DNA from: an uncultured Prevotella sp.
Lineage (GTDB): Bacteria; Bacteroidota; Bacteroidia; Bacteroidales; Bacteroidaceae
Assembly (NCBI GenBank): GCA_947169185.1
Contig: CAMVOS010000024.1
Coordinates: forward strand, 1 to 35,871
Reading direction: 5' to 3'
Length of the DNA: 35,871 nt
Positions 15,766 to 23,154 of this stretch are shown in pieces; within the stretch, counting starts at the first letter, position 1; each line of letters begins with the position of its first letter. The notes beneath the pieces are model-generated. The model searched no databases and was not told where the DNA came from. It saw only the letters and a list, made by a program, of their open reading frames with translations. A program made the position numbers and the translations under genes.

Positions 15766-17424
15766 TTATTTCTTTTCTTCAGGAGCATAGAACTTGCCGT
15801 TAGCGTTTTCCAACACCTTGCGACCATAAGACGAGGAGAATCCTGGACGAGACACCCTTGCCCCTAAGCCATACTTGGAACGTTCGAAACGGCCGTTCTT
15901 TTCAGGCTTTACAGCCATGTCGTTATACTTCACCACAAGATAGAAAGCCAATTGCTTCCAACGTTCAAGCATGCGCTGGGCCTGCTCTATACTATAGTCG
16001 TTCAAATAACGCTGCATCTCGGAAGGGTCAAGATTTCCTGCCTTGGCTTCAATCATGGGCTGTTGATTGAAATAAGCCTGCTGCAATGAGTCGCGAACTT
16101 CCTTCAGCGAAGGGAACAGCATGGAGTAACGTGGATAAACCATATTCGACACCCAGTTTTCGACCCAGAAGGCATTCTTCAGCGAGAAAGTAACATCGTC
16201 GGCACCAGGGGTATTGTAACATTCAGGACGACGCGTCATAGAACAATAGACAGGCGTGTAGGCCACCATATTGCCATCGTCATTGCCAAACCAGAAGCAA
16301 CCACCCATCTGACGCGGCAGCCACGAACGCATCTGGCTGACAAAGCTCCATGCTGTCTGTTGGGTAGACGTAGGACGCTCGTTGAAGCACTTCTTTCCAT
16401 CGACTGTAAAATAAAGTGGTGTAGGACGATAAGGCATCTGCCATACGCCACCACCTATATCCGTCGTATCGGCCAGCGAAAGAGGCGTACCTTCGAAATG
16501 GTCACGCATGTCCTGCATAATGTCAGCTACGTCCAACTTCTGTTCTGGAACAACCCAAAGTGGCATATCCTCAGCATTGGGATCAATACCTAAAGCCCAA
16601 GGCAGATAACGGTCCATTCCCTTGACATGATGATTGAAGAAGCTCCACACGCGAGCATCGCAAATACGACGACCTGAAAAGTCGGGAACAGCATAGGCCA
16701 TCTTCCACGAAAAGTCCTCGTCTTTACCATCGTACCAGCCCATCTTCTTGGCATACTTGACAACATTCTTCGAGCACATGACATTATCCTTGTCCTTCGG
16801 ATTGAAGCGTCCGATACGACTCTGATTGGCATGTCCGCAAATGGCATTGTCAGGTACGCGAAGAGCTACCCACACGACACGTTCCTTAGACTGCTGGCGA
16901 TCGGGGCCACAACCCTGCATTTCCATAATCCAAGCCTCGTTGGGGTCGCAGATGGTGAAGGTCTCGCCTTCACTATAGTAGCCATAAGTTTCCACTAATT
17001 TCGTCATATTCTTGATAGCTTCGCGAGCAGTCTTAGACCGCTGCAAGGCGATATATATCAATGAACCATAGTCGATTATACCTGTAGAATCAACCATCTC
17101 TTCACGACCGCCATAGGTCGTCTCACCTATCGTAACCTGCCATTCGTTGATGTTGCCAACGACATTATACGTCTCAAGTGCCTCAGGAATCTCGCCGAGG
17201 TATTTGTTGGTGTCCCATTCGAAAATCTTGCGCATATCACCCTTCTGATGTTTTGCTGCCGGATAGTGGGCCAAATTCATAAAAGCACCATACGAGTCGG
17301 CATTATACGAGCAAATCACGCTGCCATCCTTCGAGGCTCCCTTAGCCACAATAAAGTTGGTACAAGCGTTAGCATATGCCGTGAGGGCCAGTACGGCCGT
17401 TAGTAGTCCTATTTTCTTGATCAT
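15766..17424 (-). CDS. C69-family dipeptidase, secreted
   Basis: The 552-residue protein has a signal peptide ending in YANA, directly followed by C21-TNFIVAKGASKDGSVI. This matches Ntn-hydrolase peptidases of family C69, in which the cysteine is exposed at the mature N-terminus and acts as nucleophile. Further family features are the NINEWQVTIGETTYGGREEM and ETFTICDPNEAWIMEM segments. It probably hydrolyses dipeptides in the periplasm. It lies 52 bases after the pseudouridine synthase gene in the same direction. The length is somewhat above that of compact C69 enzymes and matches secreted Bacteroidales forms. Confidence 0.9.
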   Translation of the reverse strand: MIKKIGLLTAVLALTAYANACTNFIVAKGASKDGSVICSYNADSYGAFMNLAHYPAAKHQKGDMRKIFEWDTNKYLGEIPEALETYNVVGNINEWQVTIGETTYGGREEMVDSTGIIDYGSLIYIALQRSKTAREAIKNMTKLVETYGYYSEGETFTICDPNEAWIMEMQGCGPDRQQSKERVVWVALRVPDNAICGHANQSRIGRFNPKDKDNVMCSKNVVKYAKKMGWYDGKDEDFSWKMAYAVPDFSGRRICDARVWSFFNHHVKGMDRYLPWALGIDPNAEDMPLWVVPEQKLDVADIMQDMRDHFEGTPLSLADTTDIGGGVWQMPYRPTPLYFTVDGKKCFNERPTSTQQTAWSFVSQMRSWLPRQMGGCFWFGNDDGNMVAYTPVYCSMTRRPECYNTPGADDVTFSLKNAFWVENWVSNMVYPRYSMLFPSLKEVRDSLQQAYFNQQPMIEAKAGNLDPSEMQRYLNDYSIEQAQRMLERWKQLAFYLVVKYNDMAVKPEKNGRFERSKYGLGARVSRPGFSSSYGRKVLENANGKFYAPEEKK

Positions 17425-17434
17425 TTTATTTATT

Positions 17435-17464
17435 TTTCGTTATTCGATGTTTCGATTATTTGAC
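17435..17464. repeat. TTTCGAT-type tandem array
   Basis: TTTCGTT, ATTCGAT, TTTCGAT and ATTTGAC follow each other at 7-8 base spacing in the spacer between the pseudouridine synthase stop and the dipeptidase start. The unit is the same as in the longer array at 21027-21065. Confidence 0.6.
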
Positions 17465-17476
17465 GTTATTATAGTG

Positions 17477-18370
17477 TTATCGTTTAAAAAGATGACGGAA
17501 AGCGGGTGGCACCGGCGTTTCAAATTCCATAGGCTGACGCGTCACAGGATGGTAGAAACACAACAGCCATGCATGCAGGCAAAGGCGGTGAAGCGGGTCA
17601 TCGCCATTACCATACTTGACATCGCCACAAACGGGATGTCCCATATCAGCTGAATGAACACGAATCTGATTCTTACGTCCTGTCTCCAACTTAAATTCGA
17701 CAAGTGAGTGCTCTGTGGTACGATCCAGCACGTGGAAATGGGTCACAGCATATTTGCCACCATTGCCAACAGGTGACGAGTAAGTGACGTAGGCCTTATT
17801 GTCCTTGAGCCAGTTGGCTATCGTACCGTCGTCAGGTTCCATTTCGCCTGAACAAACTGCCACATAGCGACGGTCGTAGACTATTTCGTGCCATGAATGT
17901 TCCAAGATCTGCTCGGTATCGATGTCCTTGGCATAGACCATCAGACCGCTGGTGTCACGATCCAAACGATGTACGACATGTGCACGACAGTTTTGGTGCG
18001 ACTTCTTGAAATAGTCATCGAGCACTGACTTGACGTTGAGTGAAGAATGACCTGCTGCCATTGACAAAATGCCAACCTGTTTCTCAATAACGATGAGCCA
18101 GCGGTCTTCATAGACAATCTTCACATAACGGCTCTTAAACTGTTGCTGATTGCGCTTAGTCCGTGAGACAGCCACCTTCATACCTGGCAGTAACTGATAG
18201 TCAAACTGTGTAACCGTCTTGCCGTTTACCTTAATACCTTGTCCTTGAAGGGTAGCCTTGATTTTCGTCTTAGTCTGTTTGACATTTTGCAACAGAAAAT
18301 CGAGAAGTCCTTGCTCTTCACGGACCTCATAATGGTCGTACTCGCCCTGCTGATTTGTATTATATCTCAT
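17477..18370 (-). CDS. RluA-family RNA pseudouridine synthase
   Basis: The 297-residue enzyme isomerises uridine to pseudouridine in rRNA or tRNA. The catalytic motif VHRLDRDTSGLMVYAK (near 133-148) contains the essential aspartate. An S4-like N-terminal region (about 20-70, KIKATLQGQGIKVNGK) precedes it, and GRKNQIRVHSADMGHPVCGD gives the conserved RluA C-terminal motif. The exact RNA target cannot be assigned. The ATG lies only 10 bases from the -7 box, so the transcript leader must be very short. Confidence 0.92.
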   Translation of the reverse strand: MRYNTNQQGEYDHYEVREEQGLLDFLLQNVKQTKTKIKATLQGQGIKVNGKTVTQFDYQLLPGMKVAVSRTKRNQQQFKSRYVKIVYEDRWLIVIEKQVGILSMAAGHSSLNVKSVLDDYFKKSHQNCRAHVVHRLDRDTSGLMVYAKDIDTEQILEHSWHEIVYDRRYVAVCSGEMEPDDGTIANWLKDNKAYVTYSSPVGNGGKYAVTHFHVLDRTTEHSLVEFKLETGRKNQIRVHSADMGHPVCGDVKYGNGDDPLHRLCLHAWLLCFYHPVTRQPMEFETPVPPAFRHLFKR

Positions 18371-18380
18371 ATTTTGCTTG

Positions 18381-18412
18381 CAAAGTTAGTGCAAACCGAA
18401 CGAAAAACCAAA
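18381..18412 (-). promoter_or_regulatory. Predicted promoter for the pseudouridine synthase gene
   Basis: Reverse-strand TTTG (18409-18412) and TAACTTTG (18381-18388) are separated by exactly 20 bases. The transcript would begin about 4 bases before the ATG, close to leaderless. Confidence 0.75.
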
Positions 18413-18517
18413 TAATTTTGGATTTTTCTGAGATGCAGCCTAATATCACAAAATGTGAAAGTTAGTGTAAATTGAACAAAAGACCAAAGGAATGAGGAAA
18501 AAATTTATTCCGATTTA

Positions 18518-18549
18518 TTTGTATAATTCGCAAAAATGATGTAATTTTG
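18518..18549 (+). promoter_or_regulatory. Predicted promoter for the HU-CCDC81/SPOR gene
   Basis: TTTG at 18518-18521 is followed after 20 bases by TAATTTTG at 18542-18549. The GTG start codon lies at 18554, so the transcript is predicted to be leaderless or nearly so. Confidence 0.7.
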
Positions 18550-18553
18550 CATC

Positions 18554-19594
18554 GTGATTCAGATACAACGACATATCGAAATATTGCTGCTGAGCCATGA
18601 TTGCGTGATTATACCAGGCTTTGGTGGTTTTATTGCTCACCATGTGGATGCCCGCTATGATGAGGATGACAGACTGTTTCTGCCGCCCTATCGTACATTG
18701 GGGTTCAATCCTCAGTTGACATTGAACGATTCACTGCTTGTACAGTCGTATGTGGAAGCTTATGACATAAGCTATCCGGATGCACTGCGCCAGATTGAAA
18801 CTGAGGTAAATCAGCTGAAAGACATCTTACATACAGAAGGCGTATACGACATGGACGGTGTAGGTACACTCCGTGTCAACATCGAGGGCAATATAGAATT
18901 TGAGCCCTGTGAGGCAGGTATCCTGTCGCCTGAGGTTTACGGCTTGTCAGACTTCAGTTTCAAACGTCTGAAGGATGCCGCGCCCTTGACTGAGGTCGCT
19001 TCTACGTCGCAGATTGTAGAAGAGAATGCTGATGAGGTAGCCTCTCCTGCCCTACTCGATTTTGCAGAAGACGATGACGCAGATGATAATCGTGCTTTGG
19101 TCATCAAGATGTCGTGGGTAAGAAATGCCGTAGCAATTGCTGCAGCCATCGCATGTTTCTTCCTGTTGGCAACTCCTGTCGCAAACAGCGACTTGGGCAA
19201 TAAGACCATGAGTCAGCTGCAAGGTAATATCATCTATAAGTTGATGCCAAAGGACAGCAACATGACACCTGCACAACCTGTAGCTGAAAAGAACCAAAAG
19301 ATTGTGGCTCAGAAACCCGTCGTGAAACCAGTCGAGCCCAAGGTCGAGGAACAAAAGAAAGATACCTATTGCATTGTGCTTGCCAGTCAAGTGAAGCGCA
19401 GCAATGCAGAAGAATATGTTGAGCAACTCAAGAAACGCGGCTATGACGACGCTAGAATATATGTCAACAACGGTGTTTTGCGTGTAATTTGCGGTGACTA
19501 CGAAAATCAGACGCAAGCATATAACCAATTGAACAAGATGGCCGTTGATGACGAATTTGCAGAGGCTTGGGTCTATAAGGTTAAAGGAGTATGA
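18554..19594 (+). CDS. HU-CCDC81-like and SPOR domain membrane protein
   Basis: The 346-residue protein starts with GTG, because a stop codon lies just upstream in frame and the domain needs its first residues. Residues 1-135 (IEILLLSHDCVIIPGFGGFI, later DGVGTLRV) match the bacterial HU-CCDC81 region. An acidic stretch (160-180) precedes one membrane segment at 188-208. A lysine/proline-rich linker follows, then a SPOR domain at about 270-343 (YCIVLASQVKRSNAEEYVEQ). SPOR domains bind denuded peptidoglycan at division sites, so the protein probably links the cytoplasm with the septal cell wall. The stop overlaps the FHA gene start (ATGA), which implies coupling. Confidence 0.88.
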   Translation: MIQIQRHIEILLLSHDCVIIPGFGGFIAHHVDARYDEDDRLFLPPYRTLGFNPQLTLNDSLLVQSYVEAYDISYPDALRQIETEVNQLKDILHTEGVYDMDGVGTLRVNIEGNIEFEPCEAGILSPEVYGLSDFSFKRLKDAAPLTEVASTSQIVEENADEVASPALLDFAEDDDADDNRALVIKMSWVRNAVAIAAAIACFFLLATPVANSDLGNKTMSQLQGNIIYKLMPKDSNMTPAQPVAEKNQKIVAQKPVVKPVEPKVEEQKKDTYCIVLASQVKRSNAEEYVEQLKKRGYDDARIYVNNGVLRVICGDYENQTQAYNQLNKMAVDDEFAEAWVYKVKGV

Positions 19595-20130
19595 AGCGCG
19601 TCAGATGTCCCAAGTGCGACAACTATATCACGTTTGATGAGACTAAATATGAAGCCGGCCAGTCGCTCGTTTTCAAGTGTGACCAATGCGGGCGTGAGTT
19701 CGGCATACGTATAGGAGTGTCGAAACTGCGTAATACCCAAAAAGAAGAGAATCCTGACGAACAAGAGAATGCTGAGGGCTGTGGCTCAATTGTTGTTATT
19801 GAGAACGTCTTCCATTTCAAACAGGTATTGCCTTTACGCATGGGAAACAACGTGATAGGAAGATACCAGAAAGGCAATCCCATCAATACGGCTTTCGAAA
19901 CGGTAGACCCCAGTGTCGACCTGAATCATTGTACGCTCAACGTCTGTCGTGACAAGCGTGGCGAATTGCGCTATACCCTGATGGATAACAACAGCAATAC
20001 GGGGACATTTGTGGGCGATGTGGAACTGCAGCCTCGCGAACGCCGCATCATAGAAGATGGCACCCTTTTCACATTGGGTGCCACCAGCATTATCTTACGC
20101 ACTGCCGATGTAGAGGAAGATCATTCCTAA
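19591..20130 (+). CDS. Zinc-ribbon and FHA domain protein
   Basis: The 179-residue cytosolic protein has an N-terminal zinc ribbon with C6, C9, C30 and C33 (RCPKCD, FKCDQCG). A forkhead-associated domain occupies about residues 75-170, with LPLRMGNNVIGRYQKG, a degenerate SxxH position (DLNHC) and NNSNTGTFVGD. FHA domains bind phosphothreonine peptides, but loss of the serine in the usual SxxH motif may weaken this. It is translationally coupled to the SPOR gene (4-base overlap). Its 3' end overlaps the convergent transporter gene by 36 bases. Confidence 0.87.
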   Translation: MKRVRCPKCDNYITFDETKYEAGQSLVFKCDQCGREFGIRIGVSKLRNTQKEENPDEQENAEGCGSIVVIENVFHFKQVLPLRMGNNVIGRYQKGNPINTAFETVDPSVDLNHCTLNVCRDKRGELRYTLMDNNSNTGTFVGDVELQPRERRIIEDGTLFTLGATSIILRTADVEEDHS

Positions 20131-21015
20131 CAGCACCAGTGCCAAATCGAACGCTTTTGCCTTCAGATTCTTTTCGTGGAAGAACGCTGCGCCAAACAGG
20201 AAGCTGACAACCACGGATCCTCGTCGTATCATAGACACAATGGATATCATGGCGTCAGGCAACGACAGCGAATAAAAATACAGAAAGTCGGCTGTCGACA
20301 GGAAAATGCTAACACCTATGATGGCCCAATCCCAATGGAAAGGTGTAGTGTCACGATGGCGGGGCCACCACAATAAATATAGCATAGCAAGCATCATGAA
20401 ACACTGGTAGATATTGTACCACGACTGCACCATCATACGATCGAGTCCTACACCACCACTCTCGACTGGAGCCATCAAATACTTATCGTACAGTCCGCTG
20501 ACAGCGCCTAAAGCTGCTGCACCAACTATCATCCAAATCCAACGATCGTGCTTGAAATCGATGCCTTCCTTCTTACCGCTACGACTCAGCAGCAAGAACG
20601 ACAGCACTGCTAACAGCACACCAATCCACTGCCATCCGTTCAGACGTTCGCCAAACACCAACAACGCTCCCACCAGGACCATCACAGGACGAGTGGCATT
20701 TATAGGGCCGACAATGGTCAATGGGAGATGCTTCATACCAAAATAGCCTAATATCCAACTGGACAGCACAATGAATGCCTTCAACAGAATATATTTGTGC
20801 ATATCCCATCCGCCAGAATCCACATGAAACATTGAACCATCAAGCATATTGGTGCTGGCACTCAGCACGATAAAGGGCAGGAAGATAAGGGAAGAAAATA
20901 AGGTATTGAGAAATAATACGGGAATAACGGCATTACCCTTTAACGCCTCTTTCTTTAGAGAATCATAACATCCCAACAACGCTGCTGAGAGAAATGCAAG
21001 TATTAACCAAGCCAT
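20095..21015 (-). CDS. EamA/DMT-family transporter
   Basis: The 306-residue inner-membrane protein has about ten hydrophobic segments in two repeats, as in the drug/metabolite transporter superfamily. Characteristic parts are LTIVGPINATRPVMVLVGALLVFGERLNGWQWIG near 98-132 and SMIRRGSVVVSFLFGAAFFHEKNLKAKAFDL near the end. The substrate is unknown. It is the last gene of the long leftward run starting at kdgK, 49 bases after truA. Its coding end overlaps the convergent FHA gene. Confidence 0.85.
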   Translation of the reverse strand: MAWLILAFLSAALLGCYDSLKKEALKGNAVIPVLFLNTLFSSLIFLPFIVLSASTNMLDGSMFHVDSGGWDMHKYILLKAFIVLSSWILGYFGMKHLPLTIVGPINATRPVMVLVGALLVFGERLNGWQWIGVLLAVLSFLLLSRSGKKEGIDFKHDRWIWMIVGAAALGAVSGLYDKYLMAPVESGGVGLDRMMVQSWYNIYQCFMMLAMLYLLWWPRHRDTTPFHWDWAIIGVSIFLSTADFLYFYSLSLPDAMISIVSMIRRGSVVVSFLFGAAFFHEKNLKAKAFDLALVLLGMIFLYIGSA

Positions 21016-21026
21016 AAATTATTCTT

Positions 21027-21065
21027 TTTCGATTTTTCGATGTTTCGATATTTCGATGTTTCGAT
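21027..21065. repeat. Five TTTCGAT units with exact 8-base period
   Basis: TTTCGAT occurs at 21027, 21035, 21043, 21051 and 21059. The array fills most of the spacer after truA, and its right edge overlaps the truA stop codon. In the sense direction the unit reads ATCGAAAC or ATCGAAAT. Confidence 0.85.
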
Positions 21066-21793
21066 TAATAAACAACTTCTTCAAGGAACAGAGCCTTGGC
21101 TGGCATCGACTCGCCAGCCTGTGTGCGCTGCTTGCCTTCGATGACCTGACGGAACTCATCCAGTGACATGCGTCCACGCCCCACTTCTACGAGTGTGCCA
21201 ACTACGGCACGCACCATATTGCGAAGAAAACGGTTGGCAGTAATCTCGAAATACCACTCAGTATCAGATATCTGATGCCACTGTGCATGGGTTACATGAC
21301 AAAGCGTCGTCTTCACATCACTGCCAGCCTTACAGAAAGCGCCAAAATCCTCATACTCGCAGAGAATACGTCCAGCCTCATTCATCTGGTCGAAGTTAAG
21401 CCGATAATGCATTTCCTGAGAATAGCGACGGGCAAAGGGATTTTTATGTGTGTGTATATAATAATGATAGGTACGCGCACATGCAGAGAAGCGAGCATGC
21501 AAATCAGCATCAACCTGCTCGATACGACTCACACTGATATCGTAGGGCAAGAGGCCATTAAGTTTCATGGTAAGCGTATCAGGCTCGAAGATGGCCTCCG
21601 TGTCAAAATGAGCGGCCATCATACGAGCATGGACACCAGCATCAGTACGTCCAGCACCAGTCACACAAATGGTTTCGCGTAACAGAAGTGACAGACAGCG
21701 TTCCAGTTCGCTCTGAACCGTAATACCATTGGGCTGAACCTGCCAACCGTGATAACGTTCGCCATCGTAGCTAAACCATACAAAATAGCGCAT
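21065..21793 (-). CDS. truA: tRNA pseudouridine(38-40) synthase
   Basis: TruA modifies uridines 38-40 in the tRNA anticodon stem. The 242-residue protein contains the catalytic motif GAGRTDAGVHA (near 46-56) with its aspartate, plus FSYDGERYHGWQ at the N-terminus and the family segment NRFLRNMVRAVVGTLVEVGRG. The length is normal. It begins 3 bases after the preceding membrane-protein gene, so it is cotranscribed, and its stop codon overlaps a TTTCGAT tandem array. Confidence 0.95.
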   Translation of the reverse strand: MRYFVWFSYDGERYHGWQVQPNGITVQSELERCLSLLLRETICVTGAGRTDAGVHARMMAAHFDTEAIFEPDTLTMKLNGLLPYDISVSRIEQVDADLHARFSACARTYHYYIHTHKNPFARRYSQEMHYRLNFDQMNEAGRILCEYEDFGAFCKAGSDVKTTLCHVTHAQWHQISDTEWYFEITANRFLRNMVRAVVGTLVEVGRGRMSLDEFRQVIEGKQRTQAGESMPAKALFLEEVVY

Positions 21794-21796
21794 ATT

Positions 21797-22381
21797 TTAA
21801 AGGGGCATAATAAATTGTAATGAATAATAGAGTTGACCTAACAATATGTAGAAAAGCAACAAGGGTGCTCCGTCGTGGATGCCGCTGATTAACGCCTGAT
21901 ATACGTCGGACATATGACGATAGCAGCCCGCCACATAACCATATACAGCGCTGAGAAACGTGAAACCAAAAGCAATCAAGGGCACGATGGCTGCAGAGAA
22001 TGGTGAAGGCCATAGCGAGCCCGAAGCTGACAATAGGACTGCATGGGGAATCATAACCAGTAGCATGATGACTCCAACATAAATCACAAGAAGCAACAGC
22101 GTGATGATCAGTGCACGGCTATAACGATAGGTTGACTTGAATTGTAAGATACCACAACCTTTCAGACTGCCATATGCCATCAGCAGTAGCAACAGACAGA
22201 ATAACACCGGTGTACCCAAAACATCGGAAAGATGTCCCAAAAACCAACGCAGTCCCTCACTGGACAACAGCGAGCGTACACCACTTGTTGGGATAGCTGC
22301 TGCTAACAACCACGACACCAGCATCAGCAAAAGCTGAGCGGCAAACAGCAGGAAGGCAATATGTGGAAGATACTTTTTCAA
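21797..22381 (-). CDS. Small integral membrane protein, unknown
   Basis: The 194-residue protein has about five hydrophobic segments, including IAFLLFAAQLLLMLVSWLLA, LFCLLLLLMAYGSL and ALIITLLLLVIYVGVIMLLV. The stretch LLSSEGLRWFLGHLSDVLGTPVL faintly recalls the N-terminal part of AbgT transporters (short motif SSEGLRW), but the protein is far too short to be one. It sits between the response regulator and truA, with 56- and 3-base spacers, and is probably cotranscribed. I cannot name a function. Confidence 0.7.
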   Translation of the reverse strand: MKKYLPHIAFLLFAAQLLLMLVSWLLAAAIPTSGVRSLLSSEGLRWFLGHLSDVLGTPVLFCLLLLLMAYGSLKGCGILQFKSTYRYSRALIITLLLLVIYVGVIMLLVMIPHAVLLSASGSLWPSPFSAAIVPLIAFGFTFLSAVYGYVAGCYRHMSDVYQALISGIHDGAPLLLFYILLGQLYYSLQFIMPL

Positions 22382-22398
22382 TTTTTTATTATCTATTT

Positions 22399-22447
22399 CT
22401 CCGAAAGTAATTCAGATTACTCTGAAAATAATTCTAATTACTCCGAA
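22399..22447. repeat. 21-base imperfect tandem repeat around the response regulator stop
   Basis: Units start at 22399, 22420 and 22441 with CTCCGAAAG, CTCTGAAAA and CTCCGAATC. The stop codon of the response regulator lies at a unit boundary, so the last unit codes for the protein tail and the others are downstream. Confidence 0.7.
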
Positions 22448-23154
22448 TCTGGTTCCAGATTGTCAATATCGAGGATGCGCAGTTCCAAGGCACGGACGAC
22501 AAGACGCGTAGCATTCACGCCCTCGCCACCAGGGAACAGTTTGCGAACCAGCTCATTCTGTCGTTTCTCCAAACTCTTCACGCCAAAAGGCATACCTCGC
22601 AAAGTCGTTATCTGCTCCTTTGTATACCCCAAAGCCAAGTGGCGCAGGAAGCGCTCATCGTATTCGTCAATCTCATAGTTAATAAGAGCCTCCTGACGAG
22701 CCAGCTGTGAGGATACAGCATGCTTGAAACGCTCGACAATCTTTTCGAGGATAGGCTCGTTGAATACGAGTTGTTTGCCTTCCATCACCGCCATCACATC
22801 ACGACGTGTCAGCAGTTCGCCACTCTTCAGAATAATACCATCGGCACCTGCATCGAGCACATCGACCCATAGTTTCTCATTCAGTATCTCACCAGTGAAG
22901 ATGAGTACCTTCACCTGCTTGTAGAGTTCCTTGGTTTGACGACAGATTTCAACACCAACGGTGGTGGAGCCACCAAGTCCGAGGTCAAGTAAGACAAGGT
23001 CTGGCTGCTGTTGTTTGATAAGTCGCCAGAAACTAGCCTCATTATCAGCTGTCCCGATAACCTCAGCTTCTGGAATCTCATGGCGCACAATGCCTTCAGT
23101 ACCTTTAAGTTCGAGGGGCACGTCCTCGACGATAATCATCTTAAATTTTTCCAT
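22438..23154 (-). CDS. Response regulator, receiver plus LuxR-like HTH output
   Basis: The 238-residue protein has a complete receiver domain: acidic E10/D11, phosphoacceptor D57 in DLVLLDLGLGG, T87 and K110. The C-terminal part (about 165-228) includes DERFLRHLALGYTKEQ and GVKSLEKRQNELV, like a LuxR-type helix-turn-helix, so it probably binds DNA. Its start overlaps the end of the sensor gene by 14 bases, marking them as a two-component pair. A 21-base tandem repeat runs across its stop codon. Confidence 0.88.
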   Translation of the reverse strand: MEKFKMIIVEDVPLELKGTEGIVRHEIPEAEVIGTADNEASFWRLIKQQQPDLVLLDLGLGGSTTVGVEICRQTKELYKQVKVLIFTGEILNEKLWVDVLDAGADGIILKSGELLTRRDVMAVMEGKQLVFNEPILEKIVERFKHAVSSQLARQEALINYEIDEYDERFLRHLALGYTKEQITTLRGMPFGVKSLEKRQNELVRKLFPGGEGVNATRLVVRALELRILDIDNLEPDSE

